Shown piece after piece: positions 36,730 through 46,128 of a stretch of 64,000 nucleotides of DNA; the first letter of the stretch is position 1, and the number at the start of each line of letters is the position of its first letter. The stretch lies in the NCBI GenBank assembly GCA_046349935.1, contig JAXMBK010000005.1, positions 310,001 through 374,000 of the forward strand, written 5' to 3'. Both the position numbers and the translations under genes were made by a program. This stretch comes from CAIXSC01 sp046349935 (lineage in GTDB: Bacteria; Planctomycetota; Planctomycetia; Pirellulales; Pirellulaceae). The notes under the pieces were generated by a model, which made no database searches, was not told where the DNA came from, and saw only the letters and a list, made by a program, of their open reading frames with translations.

Positions 36730-39700
36730 CTAGCGGGCCAGAGTCGTGCTCCAGAAGAAGCTGATCAGGATGAAGATCGCGACCGCTCCCAAAATGATGA
36801 ACATCACGTACTGACGCAGCCGCCCGGTTTGCAGGACCTTGAGCGAAGTGCCGAGCCGATAGGTCAAAGAGGCGATCCCGTTGGCGATCCCGTCGACCAC
36901 CGTGCGATCCGCCAGCCGCTCCCAAAACTCGGAGAAGCGACGAGTGACCGCGGCGACGCCGTTGATGAACACGTCAATCCAATTGCGATCGATGCCGGCG
37001 ATCCAGCCCGAAACCACATGGCACGGCTTCACAAACACAATCTGATACAGCTCGTCGAAATACCACTTGTTCCAAAGCAGCGTATAGATCGGCGAGAACT
37101 GTCGACGCACGTCGGCCGGATTCAAGTAACCGAAGGCGTACATGGCCGTCGCCAACCCAATCCCGATGATCCAGGTCCCCGTCGCCAACAGCGTCACCGG
37201 AATCGCGATGCTCGGCGCGTGACTCAAGTGCTCGTTCGGATAGGTCCACGGAATCAACTCGCCCTTCGCAATCACGTCGGCATGCTGGATGCCCGCCGGT
37301 TGCGACTGACTGAGTAGATTGGCCAACGTGAGGCTCGATTTGGGCAACACTTGCTGCAACAGCAAACCGCCGATGAAGGAAATCACCAGCACCGTCACCA
37401 CCCCTGGCAACGTAAACGGCGCTGCGCCGCCGTGATGATGCGAGTCATGCCCATGAGCGGCATGCCCATGAGCGGGATGCCCATGTGCATGTGCATGGGC
37501 CTCGTGGCCGTGCGCGTCATGCCCATGCGCGTGTGCATCATGCCCGTGAGCGTCGTGTCCATGGTCATCATGACCATGCGCATCATGTCCGCCGGACGAC
37601 CGGAACCAGCCGCGCTGAATGCCTTGCCAAATGAGGACGCCGGCCGGAATCAAGCCGTAGCCCAATAGCGACGTGTCCCACGCCACGCTGACGGCGAACA
37701 CCGACAGCACGACGAGCGGCAGGTACATCACCGGCGGCGACTCGTGAGCATGATCGTATCGTTCTTGATTTCGCGGCTGGCCGACGAACGTCATGTACCA
37801 CATGCGGAACATGTAGAACGCGGTGATGGCTGCACCGCCCGCGGCAACCGCGAACAGCACCGTCGGCACTCCGCCGCCGTTGGTCTGCGACAGCGAGAAG
37901 GCCTGTTCCAGAATCGCATCTTTCGAGTAGTAGCCGCTGAAGCCGATCACGAAGGGGACGCCGACGCCGGCGATCGCGAGGCAGCCGATGAGCATCGTGA
38001 TCGCGGTGACGGGCATCTTGCGGAGCAGCCCGCCCATCTCGCGCATGTCGTTCGTGTGCACCGCGTGGATGACCGAACCGGAGCACATGAACAGGAGGCT
38101 TTTGAAGAAGGCGTGCGTGACCAAGTGCATGAGGCCGGCGATCCAACCGCCGACGCCCAAGGCAAGCATCATGTAACCGAGCTGGCTCACGGTGGAGTAA
38201 GCCAGCACGCGCTTGATGTCGACCGCGGTGATGGCGATGGTGGCCGCCATGAACAGCGTGACGGCGCCGACGACCGAAATCACGATCAGTACTTCGGGGG
38301 CGAAGACCGGATAGAAGCGGCCGACCAAGTACACGCCGGCCGCGACCATCGTCGCCGAGTGGACGAGGGCCGAAACGGGGGTCGGACCTTCCATGGCGTC
38401 AGGCAACCAAACGTGCAGCGGGAACTGAGCGCTCTTGCCCACGCAGCCGCAGAAGATGCCGACGCCGGCCACGATCAATAGCCAGTAACCCGGATGCTTC
38501 AAGTCGGGAAACTCGGCTTCAATCTGCGAACGCGTCGTCGCCGCGTCCCCCGCGTGGTCGGCGAGGATCGAACGAGCTCGTTCGCCCACTTCGCCTTCCT
38601 CTTTCACCACCGAAGCGACGAACATGCCGTCCGGCACCTTCACGGCGTAGCCGTTGGCTTCGGACCGCACGAGGCTGAACAGGCCGCGTTCCGCCGGCTC
38701 GATCGCACCGCTCTTGTCGGCGTCGATGTCGCCGAAGCTGAACGTGCCCAGGCTGGCCCATAAGGCCATCAAGCCGATGATCATGCCGAAGTCGCCGACG
38801 CGATTGACGATGAAGGCCTTATTCGCAGCGGTCGAGGCGCTTTTGCGTTCGATGTAGAAGCCGATGAGGAAGTACGAGCAAATGCCGACGAGTTCCCAGA
38901 AGCAGAACACCATGGCGATGTTGCCGGCCAGCACTAGTCCCAGCATGCTGAAGCAAAACAGCGACAGGTATTGGAAGAAGCGATGGAAACGCCCCTGTCG
39001 CTTCAAGTACTCGCCGTTCGACAGCGTCACTTCCTTGTCGGTGATCTCATGCAATTCGTCATGCATGTAGCCCATCGCATAGAAGTGAATGCAGGACGCG
39101 ATGAGCGTCACCATGCAGAACATGACCAGCGTCAGCGAGTCGATGTAGTAGCTGATCGAGACCTCAAGCTGCCCGAACTTGCCCAGCAGCCAATAGGTTC
39201 CCGTGTAGGCGATGACCGGCGTTTCGGCGGCGTGAGCGTGCTCGCCGTCCGCGTGCTCGGCTTCCGCGTGCTCGGCTGCGCCATGAGTCTCCGCCGACGT
39301 TTCCGCCGCATCGGCGGGCTTCGCTGCATCCGCCGTCTTTTCGGCTGTCGTCTTTTCGGCCGCCGTCTTTTCAGCCGCCGTCTTTTCAGCCGCCGTCTTT
39401 TCAGCCGCCGGCTCGCTGGGAGCGGCGTCTTGCAGGTTGAGTTCCGCGGCGCCCGCGACGCTCAGCCAACTCGCCGACGCGCCGGCATGGGCCGGTGCGT
39501 CGTGATGTTCGGCGTCGTGATGCTCGGCCGCATGATGGCCGCCGCCCGGAAAGTGGTGGGTGAGCCAAATGCCGAGCGACGCGTAAGAGCAGATCGCGGC
39601 GAAGACGATGGCGGCGACGGCGATGTACGCGCCGGCCTCGCCATTGCGACCCAGGCGTCGGCCTAGGACGAAAATGGTGAAGAACGACGCCAACGGCGCC

Positions 39701-39738
39701 AGAACGGCCATTCCCAAAAGCAGCGGTAAGAAGTCCAT
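36730..39738 (-). CDS. nuoL: NADH-quinone oxidoreductase subunit L, with EF-hand and His-rich insertions
   Basis: 1002 residues against about 610 in E. coli. The core is clear: ELVGICSYFLIGFYIERKS, NRVGDFGMIIGL, GKSAQFPLHVWLPDAMEG, VSQLGYMMLALGVGG, and a C-terminal lateral-helix part. Three insertions explain the excess. Residues about 60-185 are rich in Ala/His/Glu with five AAEKT units (genome 39340-39413). Residues 339-350 (DADKSGAIEPAE) form a canonical EF-hand calcium loop inside an extended loop before the lysine-bearing helix. Residues about 715-770 hold 23 histidines in HDAHGHD-like repeats. See findings. 4 bases downstream of nuoK. Confidence 0.96.
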   Translation of the reverse strand: MDFLPLLLGMAVLAPLASFFTIFVLGRRLGRNGEAGAYIAVAAIVFAAICSYASLGIWLTHHFPGGGHHAAEHHDAEHHDAPAHAGASASWLSVAGAAELNLQDAAPSEPAAEKTAAEKTAAEKTAAEKTTAEKTADAAKPADAAETSAETHGAAEHAEAEHADGEHAHAAETPVIAYTGTYWLLGKFGQLEVSISYYIDSLTLVMFCMVTLIASCIHFYAMGYMHDELHEITDKEVTLSNGEYLKRQGRFHRFFQYLSLFCFSMLGLVLAGNIAMVFCFWELVGICSYFLIGFYIERKSASTAANKAFIVNRVGDFGMIIGLMALWASLGTFSFGDIDADKSGAIEPAERGLFSLVRSEANGYAVKVPDGMFVASVVKEEGEVGERARSILADHAGDAATTRSQIEAEFPDLKHPGYWLLIVAGVGIFCGCVGKSAQFPLHVWLPDAMEGPTPVSALVHSATMVAAGVYLVGRFYPVFAPEVLIVISVVGAVTLFMAATIAITAVDIKRVLAYSTVSQLGYMMLALGVGGWIAGLMHLVTHAFFKSLLFMCSGSVIHAVHTNDMREMGGLLRKMPVTAITMLIGCLAIAGVGVPFVIGFSGYYSKDAILEQAFSLSQTNGGGVPTVLFAVAAGGAAITAFYMFRMWYMTFVGQPRNQERYDHAHESPPVMYLPLVVLSVFAVSVAWDTSLLGYGLIPAGVLIWQGIQRGWFRSSGGHDAHGHDDHGHDAHGHDAHAHGHDAHGHEAHAHAHGHPAHGHAAHGHDSHHHGGAAPFTLPGVVTVLVISFIGGLLLQQVLPKSSLTLANLLSQSQPAGIQHADVIAKGELIPWTYPNEHLSHAPSIAIPVTLLATGTWIIGIGLATAMYAFGYLNPADVRRQFSPIYTLLWNKWYFDELYQIVFVKPCHVVSGWIAGIDRNWIDVFINGVAAVTRRFSEFWERLADRTVVDGIANGIASLTYRLGTSLKVLQTGRLRQYVMFIILGAVAIFILISFFWSTTLAR
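37427..37594 (-). other. histidine-rich segment inside nuoL
   Basis: Encodes about residues 715-770 of NuoL, with 23 histidines in 56 residues in units like HDAHG, HGHDA and AHAHG. It is a candidate metal-binding (Zn, Ni, Cu or Co) loop between two membrane segments. On the opposite strand the same bases read as Met-rich codons, an artefact of the histidine triplets. Confidence 0.9.
38689..38724 (-). other. EF-hand calcium-binding loop inside nuoL
   Basis: Twelve codons encode DADKSGAIEPAE (residues 339-350). Positions 1, 3 and 5 are D, D, S; position 6 is G; position 8 is I; position 12 is E. This is the full consensus of a canonical EF-hand loop. A second EF-hand partner was not seen nearby. 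Confidence 0.8.
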
Positions 39739-39742
39739 GCGC

Positions 39743-40081
39743 CTAGCCCTTCAGCTCGTCGGCGGTATCCACGTCGATCGACGTGTGGTTGTTGTAAAAA
39801 TTGAGCGCGATGGCCAGCGCCACGGCCGCCTCGGCAGCCGCCAGTACAATCACGAACAGGGCCATCAATTGTCCATCTAAACCCAGGTTGTGTTCCCGGA
39901 GCAGATTGCTGCCGAAGGCGATGAAGTTGACGTTGGCGCCGTTCAGCACCAATTCGATGCCCATGAGGATGCCGAGCGCGTTGCGCTTGGTCGCCATGCA
40001 GAGCACGCCGCACACGAACAGGATCGCACCGACGATCATGTAGTGCGAGACTGTGACCGGAGATCCCAAGAAATCAATCAC
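39743..40081 (-). CDS. nuoK: NADH-quinone oxidoreductase subunit K
   Basis: 112 residues, slightly longer than the usual 100. Three transmembrane helices with the conserved buried glutamates of NuoK in LGILMGIELVLNGANVNFIAF and VIVLAAAEAAVALAIAL. Part of the membrane arm of complex I, between NuoJ and NuoL. 4 bases before nuoL and 17 after nuoJ. Confidence 0.96.
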   Translation of the reverse strand: MIDFLGSPVTVSHYMIVGAILFVCGVLCMATKRNALGILMGIELVLNGANVNFIAFGSNLLREHNLGLDGQLMALFVIVLAAAEAAVALAIALNFYNNHTSIDVDTADELKG

Positions 40082-40098
40082 TCGTCTTTCCCCCGTCC

Positions 40099-40713
40099 TT
40101 ATGCATTCTCGGCCGACGACGCGGCGCGACGCTTGGCGCGAGCCAGGTAGCCCGCCCCGACTAGCACGACCAACAGGTGCATCGACGCAATTTCAAACGG
40201 CAGCAAGTAACCCGACATGCCGCGAGCAAGCGTGGCGTCGTCGGCATTGAGCCGATCGGTGCGCACGCCGCTGAGCGCCTGTCCAATGGCCGTCGCCGTC
40301 TGCGACTCCACGACCTTCACATCCGCTCGATCTTCACGCGCCGTCCGCCAGTCCGGATTCATCAATGCGGCTCGAGCAAGCAGCACCAGCAGGGCGCTGC
40401 CGACGACGGCGGCCAACACCCATTCGCCGGCGCCCGTCTTCATCTGCACGAAGCGCGACTGAGCGGTAAGCATGACGCCGAAGATCAGCAGCACGAGCGT
40501 GCCGCCCACATAGATCATGAACTGCATCGCCCCGACGAATTCTGCGTCCGCAAGGAAGAACAGACCGCCGGTCGCGCTGAGCGACAACGTGAGGTAAAAG
40601 GCCATCCGGACCACGTTGCTGGTGAAGACCACCGCGAGCGCGAAGCCGCATGCCAAGAGCGCAAAAAAGGCGAAGAGAAGCGTATGCCAATCGAGGGCCG
40701 CAAACAGGCTCAT
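40099..40713 (-). CDS. nuoJ: NADH-quinone oxidoreductase subunit J
   Basis: 204 residues, normal length. Five-helix membrane subunit with FYLTLSLSATGGLFFL and MQFMIYVGGTLVLLIFGVML, the conserved TM3 region of NuoJ (pi-bulge helix). The periplasmic or cytosolic loop around 120-160 is hydrophilic. Gap of 18 bases to nuoH. Confidence 0.94.
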   Translation of the reverse strand: MSLFAALDWHTLLFAFFALLACGFALAVVFTSNVVRMAFYLTLSLSATGGLFFLADAEFVGAMQFMIYVGGTLVLLIFGVMLTAQSRFVQMKTGAGEWVLAAVVGSALLVLLARAALMNPDWRTAREDRADVKVVESQTATAIGQALSGVRTDRLNADDATLARGMSGYLLPFEIASMHLLVVLVGAGYLARAKRRAASSAENA

Positions 40714-40731
40714 CGGGGTACTCCCAGTTCT

Positions 40732-42024
40732 TTATCGCGAGGCGACCCTGCCCTGAGCCTCCTGCTCGTTGTCATCACGCGTCTTCCGCGACGCGTTCTC
40801 GGACTCCGCAGCCGACTTCTTCTCGGAGACCCCTTCCGGCGCCAGCGTCCACGCCTCGCGCACCGCTCCGCGATGCAAATTCGGCAGGAGGTCGTTGGGC
40901 GACGGAAAGGCGTGGTCCGTCACGAAAAAGCCATATTGCCAGAGCACTGCACCCAAGAAGCAGCCTGCCGCCAGCGGCACGCAGTACTTGAGGCAGGTCG
41001 TCATCACTTGGTCGATGCGCAACCGCGGCAGCGTCCACCGCACCCAAATCATCACGGTGACCAGCGTCACGGCCTTCATGATGAAGTTGCCGCAGCCCGC
41101 CAAGTTGGCGACGTAGCCGGTGATGCGGAACGTGCCCGCGGCCAATTCTTCCTGCGAGTAGGACCAACCCAAGATGTCGAAGATCGGGATGGGGCCGTTC
41201 CAGCCGCCCAGGAACAGGATGGCCGCCAAGCCGCTGACCGTGAACATCGAGCCGTACTCGGCCATGAAGAAGAAGCTCCATCGGAGCCCCGAGTATTCCG
41301 TATGGAAACCGGCCACCAGTTCGCTCTCGGCTTCCGCCAAGTCGAACGGCGCGCGATTGACGCTTGCCGTCGCACAGGTGAAGTACACAAAGAACACAAT
41401 CAAGGTGAACGGGTCGTGGAAGATCAGCCAATTGGTGAACCAGCCGGCTTGCATTTCACCGATCGTCACCAGGTTCATCGTGCCGCACAGCAACACCGGA
41501 ATCATGACGCACATGCCGACCGGCACTTCATAGCTGACGACCTGAGCCGCTTCACGCATGCCGCCGAAGAGCGACCATTTCGATCCCGAAGCATAACCGG
41601 CCAAGATGACGCCGAAGACTTCCAGCCCCATCACCGCGACGATGAAGAATACCGCCACATTGATGTTTTGCCCGACCCAGCCATTGGAAAACGGCAGCGC
41701 CAGGTAGGCGGCGAAACTGGCCGCAAAACTGACGTACGGGGCCGCCTTGAACAGCAACCGATCGGCTGTGCCCGGCGTGATGTCTTCCTTCGCCAGCAGC
41801 TTGATGCCGTCGGCCAGCGTCTGGAGCCAACCGAACTTGCCGCCGACGCGCGTGGGCCCCAGTCGATCTTGGATGCGGCCGGAGACTTTTCGTTCAAGCC
41901 AAATGAAGAACAACGCGCCGACCGCCACGACATGGAGGTACAAGACGCATTGGATCAGGGCTGCAATGACGTAGCCCAGCCAGTGGGAATGCCCAAAAAT
42001 CTGCGAGTTGATAAAGTCAGCCAC
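40732..42024 (-). CDS. nuoH: NADH-quinone oxidoreductase subunit H
   Basis: 430 residues from a GTG at 42024 (VADFINSQIFG), preceded by AGGTG; longer upstream in-frame starts give no similarity. Membrane subunit that forms the quinone-binding site with NuoB and NuoD. Signature sequences: ERKVSGRIQDRLGPTRVG near residue 50, and EAESELVAGFHTEYSGLRW (the conserved acidic quinone-loop region). The C-terminal 40 residues are a charged Glu/Lys/Ser-rich extension. 174 bases separate it from nuoD, with no gene in the gap. Confidence 0.95.
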   Translation of the reverse strand: MADFINSQIFGHSHWLGYVIAALIQCVLYLHVVAVGALFFIWLERKVSGRIQDRLGPTRVGGKFGWLQTLADGIKLLAKEDITPGTADRLLFKAAPYVSFAASFAAYLALPFSNGWVGQNINVAVFFIVAVMGLEVFGVILAGYASGSKWSLFGGMREAAQVVSYEVPVGMCVMIPVLLCGTMNLVTIGEMQAGWFTNWLIFHDPFTLIVFFVYFTCATASVNRAPFDLAEAESELVAGFHTEYSGLRWSFFFMAEYGSMFTVSGLAAILFLGGWNGPIPIFDILGWSYSQEELAAGTFRITGYVANLAGCGNFIMKAVTLVTVMIWVRWTLPRLRIDQVMTTCLKYCVPLAAGCFLGAVLWQYGFFVTDHAFPSPNDLLPNLHRGAVREAWTLAPEGVSEKKSAAESENASRKTRDDNEQEAQGRVASR

Positions 42025-42198
42025 GGAGCACCTGCCGGCCGTTGTGGGATCGCGTGAGGGGGCTGCCCCGAAAGATTGTGAAATATGGCACAAGCCACCC
42101 GTCGGCGAAAGTAGACTGCTGCAAAAACGGACTGCTCGCACGCTCGCGTCGTCGCTTTGCCAAGCGGCGAGCGACGAGCTTCCCTTGCGCGAGCCAAG

Positions 42199-43404
42199 TT
42201 AGCGATCGATCTCTCCCATGACGATGTCGAGCGAACCGACGATCGCCGGGATGTCGGCAATCAAGCAACCGCGGCACAGCTCTTCCGTGACCGACAGGTT
42301 GCAGAACGAGCTGCTGCGCGCCCGAACTCGGTACGGGATGGCCGAGCCGTCGCTGACGATCAGGAAGCCCATCTGCCCGCGCGGGCACTCGGTTTCCAAA
42401 TAGGCTTCGCCCTTGGGGAGTTTCGTCGACAGTTTGATCGGCGTGCCCCAGTCTCCGGTCGAGCGGCTGTAGCGGTCGATGGCTTGTCGCACGAGGTCGA
42501 TCGCTTGCACGACTTCCAGCATGCGGACGTAGAAGCGATGCCAGCAATCGCCGAGGACCGCATCGCGCGGCACGGCCGGATAGTCATGGTCCTTCGGGTA
42601 GCTGCCGTTCTTCTGGACGATGACTTCGAAGGCGTAGCCGTCGTACAGGCTGGTGTAGCGGGCTTCGCCGTCGCGACGCAGGTCGTAGTCGACGCCGCTG
42701 CCGCGGAGAACGGGGCCCGAGCAGCCGTACGAGATGGCCATTTCCGGCGAAAGAATGCCGATGTTCGCCGTGCGCTTCACGAAGATCGCGTTCGTGGTCA
42801 ACAGCGCGTGATACTCCTGAATCACCGGCTCAAACTGTTCCAGAAACGCTTCGACCTTCTGCACCCAACCGCGCGGCAGGTCGGCCGTCGCGCCGCCGGG
42901 GGTGAGGTACGAATAGGTCAAGCGGGCGCCGCAAACTTCTTCGAATAGGTCAAGGATCTTCTCGCGTTCGCGGAAGGCATACAAGAAGGGGCTGAAGGTG
43001 CCCAAGTCGAGCCCATACGCGCCCATGCCCACCAAGTGGCTCGCGATCCGCCCCAGTTCGGCGATGAGCACGCGCAAGTGCCGGGCCTTCTCCGGCAGCT
43101 CGTACTTCATCAGCTTTTCGACGCACAGCGCCCAGCCGAGATTCATGTTCATCGCGGCGAGGTAGTCCATCCGATCGGTGTAGGGAATCCACTGCCGCGG
43201 CGTCAGGTTTTCGCCGATCTTCTCCGCGCACCGATGCAGGTAGCCCAAGTGGGGCTGCACTTCGGAAACGATTTCGCCGTCGGTCCGCAGCGCCAATCGC
43301 AGCACGCCGTGGGTGCTGGGATGTTGCGGGCCCATGTTCACCAACATTTCGTCGGTGCGAACGTCGAACTCGATAATCCGCGGATCTTCCAGGTAGGTGC
43401 TCAT
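42199..43404 (-). CDS. nuoD: NADH-quinone oxidoreductase subunit D
   Basis: 401 residues, the usual length for the 49-kDa-type subunit, which contacts quinone at the N2 cluster. Conserved regions: LVNMGPQHPSTHGVLRLAL near the N-terminus (His of the quinone pocket), LGYLHRCAEKIGE, TYSYLTPGGATADLPRG-like text and a C-terminal ADIPAIVGSLDIVMGEIDR. Related to [NiFe]-hydrogenase large subunits but lacking their Cys ligands. Starts 108 bases after nuoC. Confidence 0.95.
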   Translation of the reverse strand: MSTYLEDPRIIEFDVRTDEMLVNMGPQHPSTHGVLRLALRTDGEIVSEVQPHLGYLHRCAEKIGENLTPRQWIPYTDRMDYLAAMNMNLGWALCVEKLMKYELPEKARHLRVLIAELGRIASHLVGMGAYGLDLGTFSPFLYAFREREKILDLFEEVCGARLTYSYLTPGGATADLPRGWVQKVEAFLEQFEPVIQEYHALLTTNAIFVKRTANIGILSPEMAISYGCSGPVLRGSGVDYDLRRDGEARYTSLYDGYAFEVIVQKNGSYPKDHDYPAVPRDAVLGDCWHRFYVRMLEVVQAIDLVRQAIDRYSRSTGDWGTPIKLSTKLPKGEAYLETECPRGQMGFLIVSDGSAIPYRVRARSSSFCNLSVTEELCRGCLIADIPAIVGSLDIVMGEIDR

Positions 43405-43512
43405 GTTGGGTCCGCTCGGTGGAGCGGCTGGGATTGCGGTCTGTGACGAAAGCGGTGACGGTGTGCGTGAACGGCCGATGACGACTCGGCCGACGGCGGA
43501 ATTCGCGGCCCG

Positions 43513-44043
43513 TTAGCGGCCGCGAATCCCGTGATACTCGAGCGGCATTTCGTAGTCGCGACGCAGCGGGTAGCCTTCCCAGTCTTCCGGGCACAGGATG
43601 CGCCGCATGTCAGGATGGCCCGTAAACAAGACGCCCGACAAGTCGTAGACCTCGCGTTCGTGCCAGTCGGCCGTGCGCCAAACCTGGTTGACGGTCGGGA
43701 CCTCGGGCAACTGCCCCGGCACGTCGTCTTTCCATCGCGGCAGCATCACCTTGAGCACCAGCGTGTGCTTCTTCGTGAGGCTCGACAAGTGATACAGCAG
43801 TTGCAGATGCGGCGGAAACTCGGCCTTCGCCGCCTTCTTCGGATCCTTCTCGAAGTAGTCGACCGCCGTGATGCAGTTGAGGTAGTTCATCTGCCAGTTG
43901 GCGTCGTCGCGCAAAAACTGACACACCTCGACCAATCCTTCGGGCGCCACTTCGATCCAGGGGTCGATCGCCGTGAGGTTGCTCCCGGTGATGCGGTCGC
44001 CGAACTTTTGCTTCAACCGATTCAGCAGATCTTGTCCGCTCAT
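43513..44043 (-). CDS. nuoC: NADH-quinone oxidoreductase subunit C
   Basis: 176 residues, typical of a stand-alone 30-kDa-type subunit. The signature HEREVYDLSGVLFTGHPDMR and RRILCPEDWEGYPLRRDY is intact. Not fused to NuoD. In other organisms NuoB, which binds cluster N2, is usually encoded between NuoA and NuoC, but here nuoA follows directly with a 67-base gap and no room for nuoB. Confidence 0.95.
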   Translation of the reverse strand: MSGQDLLNRLKQKFGDRITGSNLTAIDPWIEVAPEGLVEVCQFLRDDANWQMNYLNCITAVDYFEKDPKKAAKAEFPPHLQLLYHLSSLTKKHTLVLKVMLPRWKDDVPGQLPEVPTVNQVWRTADWHEREVYDLSGVLFTGHPDMRRILCPEDWEGYPLRRDYEMPLEYHGIRGR

Positions 44044-44110
44044 CGTCGCTCACTCGCTCATCTGGTGTCGTAAAGGATCGATTCGCCAGTCGGCCTGGAG
44101 TTGTTTGTCG

Positions 44111-44797
44111 CTAGGCCGAGAGGGCTGCGTTCTCCGCCGCATCCACGCCGCTTGCGTTGCCGTTGGGGCGGGCGCCGCGTTGCGCACGTTCTTGACTAAC
44201 TGCACGGACCCAATCCAGGTCGCCGCGCCGCCATACGTAGGCGAATCCAACCATCAGAATGCCGAAGAATACGGCGATATCGATCAGCGTAAAGCCCGCC
44301 AACTGGTGTGCACCGCGACGCGCGATTTCGCGAGCCCGGCTGACTTCATCCAAACCGCCGGCAATCTTGCCCTCCAGCGACGCGGGGATCTCGCTGATCG
44401 CCGTCGGTTGGCTCACCCCCAGTTCGCGGTACAAGTGGACGGCATCCTTGGTCAGCGCCGGTTTGCCGTCGGCTGTGGCGGTGACGGTGGCGAATTGTTC
44501 ATCCGCCAAGTTCGTCGCCTTGCCGTAGACGGTCGCCCACGGGAAGAAGAACGCCACTTCGACGTCGAAGATGATGAACAGCAGCGCCACCACATAGAAC
44601 CGCAAGTCGAACTGCACGAAGCTGGAGCCGATCGTGGGTTCGCCGCATTCGTAGATGTCGAGTTTCTCAGGGTGCGGGTTGTGCGCCCGTACGAACTTGC
44701 CGACGAGCAGGTTCGCAAAGAGAAATACGAGGCCGAAGCCGGCGAAGAGCGCGAGATACGCCACGATGCCCACGGACACGTCCAAGGCCGACGACAT
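44111..44797 (-). CDS. nuoA: NADH-quinone oxidoreductase subunit A, with long loop insertion
   Basis: 228 residues, against about 120-150 usually. The start at 44797 (MSSALDVSVGIVAYLALFA) was chosen because the upstream frame is basic and unconserved. The family core is YECGEPTIGSSFVQFDLRFY, FDVEVAFFFPWA and a later transmembrane helix (LIDIAVFFGILMVGFAYVW). An extra stretch of about 75 residues (roughly 80-155, including ATVTATADGKPAL and SLEGKIAGGLDEVS) lies between helices 2 and 3. First gene of the cluster. Confidence 0.94.
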   Translation of the reverse strand: MSSALDVSVGIVAYLALFAGFGLVFLFANLLVGKFVRAHNPHPEKLDIYECGEPTIGSSFVQFDLRFYVVALLFIIFDVEVAFFFPWATVYGKATNLADEQFATVTATADGKPALTKDAVHLYRELGVSQPTAISEIPASLEGKIAGGLDEVSRAREIARRGAHQLAGFTLIDIAVFFGILMVGFAYVWRRGDLDWVRAVSQERAQRGARPNGNASGVDAAENAALSA

Positions 44798-45007
44798 AGG
44801 CTGGTTCCGTTGAGTTGGCCGGGCGAGCGAGTCGCCGGACCGCATAAGTTGCATGCGCGAACGGCCCCGCGGCGTTCGCGTCTGGCGATTCACGCGGGAG
44901 CGTTTCGTCGCCAATTGACACGGCATTTTAGACGCCGTCGGTTGCTTTGCAAGGATACGAGAGTCGGCCGCGAGCGCGGCGTCGGCTGAAATGCGGATCT
45001 CGCGGCG

Positions 45008-45460
45008 TTATTCCGGATCGTGATTTTCGATCGCCGTGTCGGGGCCGATCGGTTGGCGACCGGCGAAGCCCGATTCCAGATCGTGCCAGAACAGCACCGA
45101 GGGTTCGTCGAGCTTCCAGCAAAGTAAAGCCGGTTTGCCTTCGACGACGGAGGGGAAATCGACCAAGCCGTCGATCGGACTCTTCAGTTCCACGCCCAAT
45201 TCGAGCAGTTCATCGACGTAGCCTTGGAGGCGTTGAACGTCTTTCTCCAGGTCGACTTCGATCTGCTCCAGCTCCTCGCTATAGAGCGCGCTCGTTTTCG
45301 CCGGGCGATCGCGAACCAGCAGCTCCAGTCGCTGCTTACGATCGACCAGCTCTCGCGACAGCTCGACGATGTCGCGCACAATGACCCGCACCAGCGGCAA
45401 CATGGAGTTGGCTTGGTCCAGCGTGAAAAGACGCGTCGGCTTGTAGACGGGAGCGGCCAT
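45008..45460 (-). CDS. DUF2203 family protein
   Basis: 150-residue soluble protein. The N-terminal FTLDQANSMLPLVRVIVRD, a coiled middle and the C-terminal GKPALLCWKLDEPSVLFWHD are characteristic of the DUF2203 family (function unknown, widespread in environmental bacteria). It sits between nuoI and nuoA, on the same strand, separated by gaps of 137 and 210 bases, so it interrupts the nuo cluster without obvious connection to complex I. Confidence 0.88.
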   Translation of the reverse strand: MAAPVYKPTRLFTLDQANSMLPLVRVIVRDIVELSRELVDRKQRLELLVRDRPAKTSALYSEELEQIEVDLEKDVQRLQGYVDELLELGVELKSPIDGLVDFPSVVEGKPALLCWKLDEPSVLFWHDLESGFAGRQPIGPDTAIENHDPE

Positions 45461-45597
45461 GGGTTACGGGCGTGAGCTTGGGTGAAACAAGGTTCCCACA
45501 AAAAATCATCGACTTCGCTACACGTATTCTACGTGGATCTAGCCGATTTGGCCCGAAAACCGTGCGACTTCGCGCACGATTTCTCCGGACGTTGCGA

Positions 45598-46128
45598 TTA
45601 GCCCTGGTTGGGGCCGCCATGGACGGGCGTCGCCAGCACTTTCGATTCGGCCACCGCCGTGGGATTCAAGGTCGCACGTCCCCAGGCAATGTCGACCGGC
45701 AGTCGCGAGAAGTCGACGATGCATCCGTCGCGGCTGTAGCAGCTCAAGTCGTGCGTCGCACCCATGAAGATGCAGTCCACCGGACACGGCTCGACGCACA
45801 AAGCACAGAACATGCACTTCGAGTAGTCGATGGCGAAGCCGGTGACCTGGAAGCCCTTGCTCCCTTCCACCCGCTCTTTGCCAATGTAAATGCAGTCGAC
45901 TGGGCACGCCTTCGCACACTGATCGCAAGCGATGCACGTGGTGAGATCGTACCGATGGAAACCGCGATAGCGCGCGGCGACCGGCACCGGTTTCTCCGGA
46001 TATTCGAACTTCTCGGTGAACGTGCCGCGATCTTCTTTGTACGTGATCAGCCAGTACCGCAGCGTGACCCACATGCCGTGAGCCACCGTGTAGACGGCCA
46101 GAAAAACGTTGTTCAGCCACTCACGCAT
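45598..46128 (-). CDS. nuoI: NADH-quinone oxidoreductase subunit I
   Basis: 176 residues from an ATG at 46128 (MREWLNNVFLAVYTVAH). Two [4Fe-4S] ferredoxin motifs, CIACDQCAKACP and CMFCALCVEPCP, carry clusters N6a and N6b. A short amphipathic N-terminal helix docks it to the membrane arm. It is the only peripheral-arm iron-sulfur subunit in the window. It is separated from the rest of the cluster by the DUF2203 gene. Upstream in-frame sequence has no similarity. Confidence 0.95.
   Translation of the reverse strand: MREWLNNVFLAVYTVAHGMWVTLRYWLITYKEDRGTFTEKFEYPEKPVPVAARYRGFHRYDLTTCIACDQCAKACPVDCIYIGKERVEGSKGFQVTGFAIDYSKCMFCALCVEPCPVDCIFMGATHDLSCYSRDGCIVDFSRLPVDIAWGRATLNPTAVAESKVLATPVHGGPNQG

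Noticed and set aside
42025..44110. A hidden nuoB between nuoA and nuoC or nuoD and nuoH
   Set aside because: Gaps of 67, 108 and 174 bases are too short, and no CxxC-type NuoB motif was seen.
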